A stretch of DNA of 64,000 nt from Gemmatirosa kalamazoonensis (GCF_000522985.1 NZ_CP007129.1:806001-870000), one strand, 5' to 3'. Shown: positions 39,823 to 47,207, numbered from the stretch's first letter. Made by a program: numbers and translations. The notes: generated by a model from the letters alone, not told the origin.

Positions 39823-39917
39823 GGCCGAAATCTGCTCCCCGGCGCTCCGGCAAGCAACTCGGCAGCGGGAGACGGCGCAGGCAGTGACGCGCGCGGAACG
39901 CCGATACCTGCGATGAT

Positions 39918-40014
39918 GCCTAACGCTGGAGCTAAGCTGCGAAGGCGCGAGGCTGGAGCCATGCGCCGGGTCGGGACGATGCGCGCCTTCGTCAGCTTCA
40001 GCGATTCGTTAGAC
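39918..40014 (-). repeat. attC site, class D
   Basis: 97 bp, same sequence as the site at 34933. R' GCCTAAC, R'' GTTAGAC. Confidence 0.9.
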
Positions 40015-40030
40015 AACGGCCTCGGTGATG

Positions 40031-40276
40031 TCAGCGAGGCGGCGGTCCGGGAGTCCACTCACTGAGGTCTCGCGGCGCCTGCGCTCCTCGCAGCAGGTCC
40101 CAGTCCGACCACCCGGTGACCTGGTCGCCCATGTCGCTCGCGGCTGCCTCGGGTGAGTGGTACGAGCCAAGCGGCATCTCGTCCCCGACACCGAGCCACC
40201 ACCGGCCATCGCTGTTCGGCTGCGGCCGAATCCAGAACACGCCAACGGGTGTGCGATAGTGCCAGATGGTCGTCAT
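40031..40276 (-). CDS. Hypothetical protein, triplicated cassette copy 2
   Basis: 81 residues, same protein as at 35046 and 43852 (Trp-rich, unknown family). Confidence 0.65.
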   Translation of the reverse strand: MTTIWHYRTPVGVFWIRPQPNSDGRWWLGVGDEMPLGSYHSPEAAASDMGDQVTGWSDWDLLRGAQAPRDLSEWTPGPPPR

Positions 40277-40294
40277 TCGAAGATGGGTGTCGTT

Positions 40295-40392
40295 GTCTAA
40301 CGCTAGAGTTCAGCTGCGGAGCCGCAGGGTTGGAGCCGGGCTGCCGGGTCGGGATGTTGCGCGGCTCCGCCAGCTGCAACGATTCGTTAGGC
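40295..40392 (-). repeat. attC site, shared with an unrelated cassette
   Basis: 98 bp. R' GTCTAAC, R'' GTTAGGC, class A. Same sequence as the attC of cassette B (19602, 35310) up to the R'' core, but the gene it serves is different. Confidence 0.9.
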
Positions 40393-40422
40393 GACGGCCA
40401 GCGTGTAGCCCGGATGCCACCC

Positions 40423-40866
40423 CTAAACCGACTCACACGGCCGCTCGCGGGCGGCGCGCGCCCATGCGACCCTCGATAGGCCAGACTCGCGGCGTAACCG
40501 CGCCTGGGCACGCCGGATCGCGGTCGAGGAGACATGCTCGCACAGCACCAACTCCCACGTGTCGCCGGTGACCCGATTGACCGCGTAGAACCCGCGGTTC
40601 ACGCTCGTCCCGCCCGACGTCTCCGGCACGATGAGCTGGTAGGCCACGAACCACTCGGGGTAGCCGATCGACGGCGCCCCGGCCAGCGCCTGCGGCTCGC
40701 AGACCAGCCGCGGGAGGGAGACGGGGCGCCCGTTCACCGAACGGGCCAGCGTACATGCCTCCGCCTCGCTCAGCCGCCGATGGCTCACGGACTGCGCGGT
40801 GACAGTCGGCACGTACGTCCAACTTGTCGCCACAAGGATCAAGGAGAGGGCCAGGGAGATTTTCAT
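40423..40866 (-). CDS. Secreted protein, hypothetical
   Basis: 147 residues. Signal peptide with AQ cleavage (ISLALSLILVATSWTYVPTV...TAQS), then a mature domain with four Cys (ACTLA, LVCEP, LVLCEH, RPCESV) that could form two disulfides. VSTVNRGFYAVNR-like strands in the centre. Family unknown; predicted periplasmic. Confidence 0.62.
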   Translation of the reverse strand: MKISLALSLILVATSWTYVPTVTAQSVSHRRLSEAEACTLARSVNGRPVSLPRLVCEPQALAGAPSIGYPEWFVAYQLIVPETSGGTSVNRGFYAVNRVTGDTWELVLCEHVSSTAIRRAQARLRRESGLSRVAWARAARERPCESV

Positions 40867-40891
40867 TGCGTGACCGTGGACGCGTGTCGTC

Positions 40892-40987
40892 GCCTAACGC
40901 TGGAGTTCAGCTGCGGAGGCGCAGGGCTGGAGCTGTGAATCCGGAGGAGCGCTGCGCGCCTCCGTCAGCTGCAACGAATCGTTAGGC
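40892..40987 (-). repeat. attC site
   Basis: 96 bp. R' GCCTAAC, R'' GTTAGGC, class A, stem GGAGGCGC/GCGCCTCC. Confidence 0.9.
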
Positions 40988-41020
40988 GGCTCGGGAGACC
41001 CGGGCGGGCGCCGCGCCGCC

Positions 41021-41407
41021 CTAGCGCACGTCGACCGTGTCTGAGACTACACGCGACGCAAACGTGTGCCGGAACGTGACGACCGCCCGTCCTCGCGCCA
41101 CCGTGCGCAAACGGAAGCGCTGCGTCGGCCCGCCGGGCAGCGCGCCTACGTACGACATCTCGACGAACTCCAGACTGGGCGAGCTGATCTCGGGTGGGCT
41201 GGCGAATTCCCCGGGCCGAACGGTTCCCAGCGTGATCACGACCTCGGTCCCGACGCCGGCCGAGACGCGCCGATTCTCGCCCGACACCGAAACGGGGTCG
41301 TCACACCCTCCGACGATCCCCACAAACAGCAGCAGCGCAGCGGCGCCGGCGGGCTGAGGGACACGCGCAACCAGCCTGCCATGTGGGCTGACTCTGCACT
41401 TCGACAT
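41021..41407 (-). CDS. Lipoprotein with chagasin-like domain
   Basis: 128 residues from ATG 41407. Lipobox IVGGC near residue 35, then one beta domain: VVITLGTVRPGEFASPPEIS, TQRFRLRTVARGRAVVTFRHTF and SDTVDV. The order resembles chagasin (I42) type protease inhibitors, whose GxxG/RPW loops are not all visible, so inhibition is speculative. Confidence 0.6.
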   Translation of the reverse strand: MSKCRVSPHGRLVARVPQPAGAAALLLFVGIVGGCDDPVSVSGENRRVSAGVGTEVVITLGTVRPGEFASPPEISSPSLEFVEMSYVGALPGGPTQRFRLRTVARGRAVVTFRHTFASRVVSDTVDVR

Positions 41408-41488
41408 CGGGACAACCTCGAGGCACGAGCGGGACGGCATCCAAGCGGACCAATGGACGCTATGTCGGCCCAACCAGGCTTGCAAGCC

Positions 41489-41584
41489 GCCTAACGCTGG
41501 AGTTCAGCTGCGGAGGCGCAAACGTGATCTCTGCTGCCGCGACGAGCGCTGCGCGTCTCCGTCGGCTGCAACGATTCGTTCGGC
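41489..41584 (-). repeat. attC site
   Basis: 96 bp. R' GCCTAAC, R'' GTTCGGC, class A with a right-arm change (CGGCTGCAAC), stem GGAGGCGCA/TGCGCGTCTCC. Confidence 0.88.
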
Positions 41585-41588
41585 GGCG

Positions 41589-41939
41589 CTACGGCGCGAA
41601 GAACTCGGTGAGGCGCTCCAACACGGCGAGCACCGTCGCGTCGGGCAGCGCGCCGAGCCGCTGCACCAGTCGCTCGCGATCCACGGTCCGGAGCTGATCT
41701 ACGGCGACGGTGCCCGCCTTATTGCGGAACCGACACGGCACGCGCCACGGGTACGGTTGCCCCGCGGTGGTCATCGGCGCGACGATTACCGTCCGCAGGT
41801 GGTGGTTCAACTCGTCCGGCGACACCACGACGCACGGCCGCGTCTTCCGGATCTCGCTCCCGCGCGTCGGGTCGAGCTCGACGAGGTAGACGGCCCCGCG
41901 GTCGGCCGCGTGCCGCACCGCCTTTAGCGCCACTCCCAC
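41589..41939 (-). CDS. mazF: MazF/PemK family mRNA interferase toxin
   Basis: 116 residues. RGAVYLVELDPTRGSEIRKTRPCVVVSP is the MazF N-terminal signature with the catalytic Arg in KTRP. TVIVAPMTT, GTVAVDQLRTVDR (with the catalytic Asp-Q pair) and LERLTEFF follow. Sequence-specific endoribonuclease. The start overlaps the MazE end by 16 bp, so translation is coupled. Confidence 0.93.
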   Translation of the reverse strand: MGVALKAVRHAADRGAVYLVELDPTRGSEIRKTRPCVVVSPDELNHHLRTVIVAPMTTAGQPYPWRVPCRFRNKAGTVAVDQLRTVDRERLVQRLGALPDATVLAVLERLTEFFAP

Positions 41940-42175
41940 TCCTCGTCGTCGAACCGCGTCGGCGTCGGCGCGTCGAGCAGCGCATCGTCGCCGCGCGCCG
42001 CCATCCGCCGCGCCGCCTCCGCCCAGCCGTCGCGCGGCCGCTTCACCGCCTCGATGACGATGCGGCCGGGCTCCGCATGAAGCTCGACGTGCTCAGCGAG
42101 CCCCGCCTGGTCCAGGAGGGGCTTCGGGATGCGGATGCCACGCGAGTTACCGACGCGGACGATGCGGGCCTTCAT
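41924..42175 (-). CDS. mazE: MazE/AbrB-type antitoxin
   Basis: 83 residues from ATG 42175. MKARIVRVGNSRGIRIPKPLLDQAGL is the AbrB/MazE swapped-hairpin DNA-binding domain; the acidic tail TRFDDEEWEWR is the MazF-binding end. Expected to repress its own promoter. First gene of the two-gene cassette. Confidence 0.92.
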   Translation of the reverse strand: MKARIVRVGNSRGIRIPKPLLDQAGLAEHVELHAEPGRIVIEAVKRPRDGWAEAARRMAARGDDALLDAPTPTRFDDEEWEWR

Positions 42176-42247
42176 GGCAGCCTGCCGGCGAGAGGGGTGT
42201 GCATACATTGTAAGCACTCTCGCCGGTGCCCACCAGGGCGTGAGTCC

Positions 42248-42343
42248 GCCGAACGCTGGAATTAAGCTGCGAACGCGCGAGCGTGATCTATGCTGCCGCG
42301 AGGAGAGCTGCGCGCGTTCGTCAGCTTCAATGACTCGTTAGGC
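42248..42343 (-). repeat. attC site, class E
   Basis: 96 bp. R' GCCGAAC, R'' GTTAGGC. L-boxes ATTAAGCTG/CAGCTTCAAT, stem GAACGCGC/GCGCGTTC. Confidence 0.9.
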
Positions 42344-42364
42344 GGCGGTGTCCGGGCGTCGGCG

Positions 42365-42870
42365 TCACATCTCTGGTGCGGGGCGGAGCGTGTTCGCCGA
42401 GAGCGCCGCGATCCGCCACGCCCCGCCGGGCCCTACCGGGCGCCACACTGCCACGTAGCGGCCCCCACATCAGTAGCAGGCTGCGTGCCTGCCGCCGGCG
42501 CGCTCAAGTGCCAGCGCCCGGTCACGTAGGCCAAGTCGCCCGACCGCGCGACGACGACCGAGTCGGTCGTGAGCGGGTGCAGCGCGCCGGGCCGGGCGAA
42601 CAGCGTCACCCACACTGCGGTGTTCGCGGCCCGCCCGACCGTCGGCTGCGGCCGCGGATACATCACGAAGGCGTCCTCGGCGAAGTACGCACCCATCGCC
42701 TCGCCGTCGCGCTCCGCGGCGGCGCGTACCCACTCCGCCGCCGCGGCCCGCACCGCGCGCTCGGTGGAGGTCGGCGGCGCGGTGGAGACGCGTGCGCCGC
42801 GGGCGCAGCCACCCCCGCACAGGGTCACGGCCGCAATCGTTACGATCGAGCGGCCGAGTCGCTCTAGCAT
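42365..42870 (-). pseudogene. DUF4440-like (NTF2 fold) lipoprotein gene, 3' frameshift
   Basis: From ATG 42870: a signal with lipobox GGGC near residue 22, then AAAEWVRAAAERDGEAMGAYFAEDAFVMYP and YVTGRWHLSAP, the DUF4440 pattern. Near 42465, in a G run, the frame must shift for the last strands (RYVAVWRP, AWRIAALSANT) to a stop at 42365. Unshifted, the protein ends at 42433 with an altered C-terminus. Confidence 0.65.
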
Positions 42871-42898
42871 GCGTCCTCCCTTGATGGAGTCCGGTGCC

Positions 42899-42994
42899 GC
42901 TTAACGCTGGAGTTCAGCTGCGGAGCCGCAGGGTTGGAGCTCTGGAGCTCGAGGAGCGCCGCGCGGCTCCGTCAGCTGCAACGATTCGTTAGGC
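42899..42994 (-). repeat. attC site
   Basis: 96 bp. R' GCTTAAC, R'' GTTAGGC, class A, same loop as the site at 34097. Confidence 0.9.
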
Positions 42995-43065
42995 CACCGG
43001 CGCGCGACTCGCCGGCCACGTGCCCGCTGTCGCCCGCTTGCTCGGGTGGCTAAGTTACCGGCGCT

Positions 43066-43356
43066 ATGCGACTTCGCGACAGACTACCCGAACTCCGCGA
43101 CGAGATTCGCCGCGCCGCCGCGGAGAGCGGCGCGCGCGACGTCCGCGTGTTCGGCTCTGTAGCGCGCGGGGAGGAGCGAGACGATAGCGACGTGGACTTC
43201 CTCGTCGCCTTGGAGCCCGGTCGCTCCCTCCTCGACCTGGCCCGCCTAGAACTCCGGCTCGAGCGGCTCTTCGGCCGCCGGGTCGACGTCGTGACGGAAG
43301 CGGGGCTCCGGGAGCCCATCCGCGCAGCCGCGCTGCGCGACGCCATCGGTGTCTGA
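43066..43356 (+). CDS. mntA: MntA-type nucleotidyltransferase antitoxin, copy 2
   Basis: 96 residues, identical protein to the copy at 34264, with the GS.ARG...SD.D active site intact. + strand, against the array. Its toxin partner here is damaged, so this antitoxin could still serve the intact HepT of copy 1. Confidence 0.9.
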   Translation: MRLRDRLPELRDEIRRAAAESGARDVRVFGSVARGEERDDSDVDFLVALEPGRSLLDLARLELRLERLFGRRVDVVTEAGLREPIRAAALRDAIGV

Positions 43357-43744
43357 GCGCGGGCCCGCAGCTGCGCGGAACCGTCTCCGCCACATGGCGG
43401 ACGCCGCGGACGCGATCGCCGGCTATGTGGCGCGCGGGCGAGAGGCGTTTGACGCCGATCCGGCTGTCCGCGACGCGATCCTCTACCAGATCATCGTGCT
43501 CGGGGAGGCCGTCAAGGCGGCCCTCGCGGCGGACCCCGACCTTGAAGCCGCCCACCCCAGTGTGGACTGGTCGCCCGTGGCCCGCATGCGCGACCGGGTG
43601 GCGCACCACTACTGGGCGACCCCCCGACCGCGAGGTCGTCTGGGCCACGGCGCGCGACGCCGTGCCAGCCCTGCGGCGGGCGGTGGCAGCGGCGCTCGCC
43701 GCCGCGGAATGACTCGGCGTTCCACGAACTTCGTGGTGGCCTAA
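43349..43744 (+). pseudogene. hepT: HepT toxin, frameshifted copy
   Basis: Same as the gene at 34547 up to YWAT, including the R-x4-H active site. Then a run of C (GCGACCCCCCGACCG) adds 4 bp compared with copy 1 and sends the C-terminal 40 residues out of frame, with a new stop at 43744 overlapping the next attC. The ancestral frame would end at 43712. Probably inactive or altered. Confidence 0.8.
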
Positions 43745-43835
43745 CGCTGGAGCTAAGCTGCGAAGGCGCGAGGCTGGAGCCATGCGCCGGGTCGGGACGA
43801 TGCGCGCCTTCGTCAGCTTCAGCGATTCGTTAGAC
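43739..43835 (-). repeat. attC site, class D
   Basis: 97 bp, third copy of the site at 34933. R' GCCTAAC, R'' GTTAGAC. Confidence 0.9.
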
Positions 43836-43851
43836 AACGGCCTCGGTGATG

Positions 43852-44097
43852 TCAGCGAGGCGGCGGTCCGGGAGTCCACTCACTGAGGTCTCGCGGCGCC
43901 TGCGCTCCTCGCAGCAGGTCCCAGTCCGACCACCCGGTGACCTGGTCGCCCATGTCGCTCGCGGCTGCCTCGGGTGAGTGGTACGAGCCAAGCGGCATCT
44001 CGTCCCCGACACCGAGCCACCACCGGCCATCGCTGTTCGGCTGCGGCCGAATCCAGAACACGCCAACGGGTGTGCGATAGTGCCAGATGGTCGTCAT
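43852..44097 (-). CDS. Hypothetical protein, triplicated cassette copy 3
   Basis: 81 residues, same Trp-rich protein as at 35046 and 40031. Here and at 35046 it follows MntA-HepT; at 40031 it follows the ParE cassette. Confidence 0.65.
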   Translation of the reverse strand: MTTIWHYRTPVGVFWIRPQPNSDGRWWLGVGDEMPLGSYHSPEAAASDMGDQVTGWSDWDLLRGAQAPRDLSEWTPGPPPR

Positions 44098-44115
44098 TCG
44101 AAGATGGGTGTCGTT

Positions 44116-44210
44116 GTCTAACGCTCGAGTTCAGCTGCGTGGGCATCTCAACCAATGCGAGCGAAGCGAGCTTCCGAAGCGCCCACGTCAGCTGCAACGA
44201 TTCGTTGGGC
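44116..44210 (-). repeat. attC site with GCGAGCGAAGCGAGC loop
   Basis: 95 bp. R' GTCTAAC, R'' GTTGGGC, class A, stem CGTGGGC/GCCCACG. Loop as in 10354 and 16089. Confidence 0.88.
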
Positions 44211-44223
44211 AGCGGCGGGACGA

Positions 44224-44520
44224 CTAGAGGTGCCGGCCCCGACCAATTACCTCGTCACGGCGATCCTGGTACACGGCCCGGTAGCGGCCTTCCTCGACCT
44301 GCTCGAAGAACACCGGGTTTCCGGGACGATAGCTCGTCGCTTGGGGGCATGCGGACTGGATCGCCTGACGGATGGTGCCTTGAAACGATTCCTGGCTCTC
44401 GTAGCGGGCGAGGAGATCCGGGTATAGCACGGCAAACTGCTTGTATATGTCCTGCAGGTTGGCGACTCCGCCGAGGCTGTCTAGGGCGCCGAACACGAGC
44501 GCAGGATTCATCGCGGTCAT
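44224..44520 (-). CDS. Hypothetical protein, possible winged-helix domain
   Basis: 98 residues. VFGALDSLGGVANLQDIYKQFAVLYPDLL and ESFQGTIRQAIQSACPQA followed by FFEQVEEGRYRAV read like a winged-helix unit with a beta wing, as found at the ends of some restriction-modification proteins. Stand-alone here. Lower GC than its neighbours. Confidence 0.55.
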   Translation of the reverse strand: MTAMNPALVFGALDSLGGVANLQDIYKQFAVLYPDLLARYESQESFQGTIRQAIQSACPQATSYRPGNPVFFEQVEEGRYRAVYQDRRDEVIGRGRHL

Positions 44521-44536
44521 AGAACCTCACTTGTCT

Positions 44537-44666
44537 GCCCAACGCTAGAGTTCAGCTGCGTGGCCGACGCCCGCCGGCGTGATGGAGATTGCTCACCTCG
44601 ATGCAGACGGCCGGGGCTGAACCATTATGCGTGACGGGCCACGTCAGCTGCAACGATTCGTTGGGC
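44537..44666 (-). repeat. attC site, long subtype, class A
   Basis: 130 bp. R' GCCCAAC, R'' GTTGGGC, outer stem CGTGGCC/GGCCACG with the long loop seen at 15261. Confidence 0.9.
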
Positions 44667-44672
44667 GGCGGC

Positions 44673-45071
44673 TCATTGCACCGCGTTGATGAGTTCAGGC
44701 AGCATCGCCGCGGCGACGCGCGCAGCGGCGCCCCCCACGCCGAGCAGCACCGCGAGCGTCACGACGCCGACGCGCCACCGGGCGTGCGTCGCCCAGCGGC
44801 GCGCGCCGGCCCGGGCCGCCCAGCCGGCGGCCAGCGGCGGCGCGCTGAGCGCCGCCAGGTACCCCGCGCCCGTCTGCCACCACGGTATCACGCCGCCGTA
44901 CACGGCGGCGTGCGCTGCGGCGACCAGCCCGGCGCCGACACCCACCGTGAGCACGCCGTGCGCCACCCACACGCGCCGCGGTGCGCGCCGGTACGCCAGT
45001 GGGATCGCGGCGAGCCCCAGCAACAGGGCTCCCGCGGCGAGGCTCCACGCGAGCCAGACCAGAGTCTCCAT
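44673..45071 (-). CDS. Membrane protein, paralogue of the gene at 32065
   Basis: 132 residues from ATG 45071. Four membrane helices; central IPWWQTGAGYLAALSAPPLAA and C-terminal INAVQ are shared with the paralogue. The two attC sites belong to different size classes, so the cassettes diverged long ago or exchanged attC sites. Confidence 0.65.
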   Translation of the reverse strand: METLVWLAWSLAAGALLLGLAAIPLAYRRAPRRVWVAHGVLTVGVGAGLVAAAHAAVYGGVIPWWQTGAGYLAALSAPPLAAGWAARAGARRWATHARWRVGVVTLAVLLGVGGAAARVAAAMLPELINAVQ

Positions 45072-45131
45072 GACAGATAGACGCGCGACGGCACCTCGGC
45101 GCCACGGCTGCCGCACCGGCGCGTGTGAGCC

Positions 45132-45261
45132 GCCCAACGCCAGAGTTAAGCTGCGTGGCCGACGCCGGCCGGCTTGATAGAGGTTGCTCCGCGCGATGGT
45201 ACTGGTGGGCGCTCCAACATCATGCGTGACGGGCCACGTCAGCTTCAACGACTCGTTAGGT
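45132..45261 (-). repeat. attC site, long subtype, class B
   Basis: 130 bp. R' GCCCAAC, R'' GTTAGGT. L-boxes TTAAGCTG/CAGCTTCAA, outer stem CGTGGCC/GGCCACG. Confidence 0.9.
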
Positions 45262-45498
45262 GTCCGCTCGAGCGTGGTCGGCGAACGCGCGCTCAGCCAA
45301 AGCGAGCGCGTCACGATAAAGTGCGCGGTGCGATGGCGCACGCTCGAGGCCCTCGGCAGCGAACACCGCGGCCGTGAAGCTCTCGGCGTCCGGCGGCGGG
45401 TCGTTCAGCAGCTTCCGCCGCGCCTCGGGCGGGAGACACAAGCCGAGCCGCTCACAGAGCGCCGCGAGAAGGAAGCCAGTTGCTCGAAGACTCAGCAT
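45256..45498 (-). CDS. Hypothetical protein
   Basis: 80 residues, helical: GFLLAALCERLGLCLPPEARRKLL and a second half ESFTAAVFAAEGL, LYRDALALAERAFADH. No family recognised. Confidence 0.55.
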   Translation of the reverse strand: MLSLRATGFLLAALCERLGLCLPPEARRKLLNDPPPDAESFTAAVFAAEGLERAPSHRALYRDALALAERAFADHARADT

Positions 45499-45518
45499 TA
45501 CGTCGATGCTCGTGGGAC

Positions 45519-45615
45519 ACCTAACGCTGGAGTTCAGCTGCGGAGGCGCGGGGCTGGAGCTGTGAATGCGCGCGGAGTGACGCGCGCCTCCGCCAGCTGC
45601 AACGATTCGTTAGAC
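45519..45615 (-). repeat. attC site
   Basis: 97 bp. R' ACCTAAC, R'' GTTAGAC, class A, stem GGAGGCGCG/GCGCGCCTCC. Confidence 0.9.
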
Positions 45616-46131
45616 ACCGGGCGGCGCAGAGGTTGGTGCCGCCGCTCGGGCGACCAGCTCCGTCACCAGCGTGTGCAGCACCCCGGCGCTGATGACGGCC
45701 GGCGCGATGAACAAGACGACCTGCGCCCATGGTGCCGCCGGCGCCGGCGAGGTGACCGCCAGCGCCCCGAGGGCGACGCCGGCGAGAGCCAGCCACTGGA
45801 AGCTTCCCCGCCGGACGGGAGGGAGCGCCAGCCACGCCAGCGCGAGCGGCAAGGCGAACAGCGCAAGCGCTCCGAGGGCGACGAGCGTCGGAAGCGCCAA
45901 AGCGAGTGCCTCCCCGAGGCCAGCGGCGAGCGTCAGCACGATACCACCGCCTGTGCCGGGGGGAACCGGCGATGCCGGGGTTGGACCCTGCACGGCACCC
46001 TGCCAGAAAGCCTCGACGCCGAACCACGCGAGCGGCACGAGCGCCGCCGTCAACGCCGCCCAGATGCCGGCGAGCACTACTACCGCCGAAGTGGAGGCCC
46101 GCTCGCGCGAAGAGCCGAGGGAAGGAAGCAT
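45610..46131 (-). CDS. Integral membrane protein, 173 residues
   Basis: About five membrane segments (near residues 16-40, 64-80, 82-103, 112-126, 135-158). Pro/Gly-rich loop GPTPASPVPPGTGGG after the first helix. Family unknown. Confidence 0.62.
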   Translation of the reverse strand: MLPSLGSSRERASTSAVVVLAGIWAALTAALVPLAWFGVEAFWQGAVQGPTPASPVPPGTGGGIVLTLAAGLGEALALALPTLVALGALALFALPLALAWLALPPVRRGSFQWLALAGVALGALAVTSPAPAAPWAQVVLFIAPAVISAGVLHTLVTELVARAAAPTSAPPGV

Positions 46132-46150
46132 GGCGACGATACTCGTCGGT

Positions 46151-46246
46151 GTCTAACGCCAGAGTTCAGCTGCGTGGGCGCACGGCTGGAGCTATCCCGT
46201 TCGCGGATCAAGGCGCGCCCACGTCAGCTGCAACGATTCGTTAGAC
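46151..46246 (-). repeat. attC site
   Basis: 96 bp. R' GTCTAAC, R'' GTTAGAC, class A, stem CGTGGGCGC/GCGCCCACG. Confidence 0.9.
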
Positions 46247-46840
46247 GTCACGGGTCGCGATATCGGCGTGCGTGAAGGCGGCAGGCGTGGGCAGCAGGTT
46301 CGCCACCGCTCGCGCATCCTTCAGCCCGAAGAATCCCACGTCACGGTAGACCGTCCGGCCCTTGCTGCCCTTTGATACTACGCGCTCGAAGATCAGCTCC
46401 CCCCGCCCGAGCCAATCCTCGCGCCGGATCACGTCCGTGAGCCGCTCGCCGGAGAACCCCTGCACCGTCGTCCGACCGAGGGGCCGCTCGACGAGCAGCG
46501 CCCGGCGGTCCGTGACCGCGTACACGGTATGGCGCGCGACCCACCACGCCCACAGCGGGGAGAGCACCATCGCCGCGCCGAAGAACACGAACATGCCGCC
46601 CCACAGGTAGCCGAACCAGCCGAAGCTATCCGTGCCGTGCTTCTGAGCGTTGAAGCCGCGGGTCGCGCCCCACGTCCAGAAGAGCGCGAAGCCAAGGAAC
46701 GGGATGCCGAACAGGAACGTGCCCGCTGACGCGAGCGCTCGGCTGCTCGGTGCGGGCTGGCCGTACCACACGACCCGCTCGCCGCGAGCGAGCTCGTACT
46801 GGAGCACCTGCTGAAGCGCCAGGGGAATGGACTCGGCCAT
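46241..46840 (-). CDS. PH-domain-containing membrane protein
   Basis: 199 residues. An N-terminal GERVVWYGQPAP motif, two membrane helices (about 36-58, 73-100), then a bacterial PH-like domain starting YAVTDRRALLVERP with GELIFERV and VGFFGLKDARAV. This layout matches small YdbT/YvcR-like membrane PH proteins of unknown function. Confidence 0.75.
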   Translation of the reverse strand: MAESIPLALQQVLQYELARGERVVWYGQPAPSSRALASAGTFLFGIPFLGFALFWTWGATRGFNAQKHGTDSFGWFGYLWGGMFVFFGAAMVLSPLWAWWVARHTVYAVTDRRALLVERPLGRTTVQGFSGERLTDVIRREDWLGRGELIFERVVSKGSKGRTVYRDVGFFGLKDARAVANLLPTPAAFTHADIATRDV

Positions 46841-46859
46841 GCAAGAATGCCTGGGTGAC

Positions 46860-46956
46860 GTCTAACGCTAGAGTTCAGCTGCGGAGCCGCAGGGCTGGAG
46901 CTATGCCGCCGCGAGGGAAACTGCGCGGCTCCGTCAGCTGCAACGATTCGTTAGGC
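46860..46956 (-). repeat. attC site
   Basis: 97 bp. R' GTCTAAC, R'' GTTAGGC, class A, stem GGAGCCGC/GCGGCTCC. Confidence 0.9.
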
Positions 46957-47184
46957 GGCGGGCGGGTCCGCCTCTAGCCGGGACTCCCACGGGAACCGAA
47001 CGAAGGCCCCATACGCCGCCCCGTAGCCTACCAGGGCGCCGAGTAGCCCCGTCACCGTCGGCCCCCACGCCCGATCCAGTCCCGCCTTGAGCGCGCCGCC
47101 GAGCCCACCCACGAGCCAAAGCGCTCCGGCCGCGCCCAGGAGGAATCGGAGCAGGGAGAAGATCACTGTGTTGAGCTTCTTCAT
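46951..47184 (-). CDS. Very small membrane protein
   Basis: 77 residues with two membrane segments (FSLLRFLLGAAGALWLVGGL and PTVTGLLGALVGYGAAYGAF). Starts MKKLNTVI. No family recognised. Confidence 0.6.
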   Translation of the reverse strand: MKKLNTVIFSLLRFLLGAAGALWLVGGLGGALKAGLDRAWGPTVTGLLGALVGYGAAYGAFVRFPWESRLEADPPAA

Positions 47185-47207
47185 GGTCGATGTTGAGAGT
47201 TGGAGCC

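Larger units (their letters stand above)
39918..40391. repeat. Triplicated cassette C, copy 2, with following attC
   Basis: Matches 34933-35406: cassette C plus almost the entire attC that follows (at 35310/40295). Identity stops within R'', where the next genes differ. Confidence 0.85.
42899..44122. repeat. Duplicated two-cassette block D+C, copy 2
   Basis: Matches 34097-35316; offset 8802 before and 8806 after a 4-bp insertion in hepT. Confidence 0.88.
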
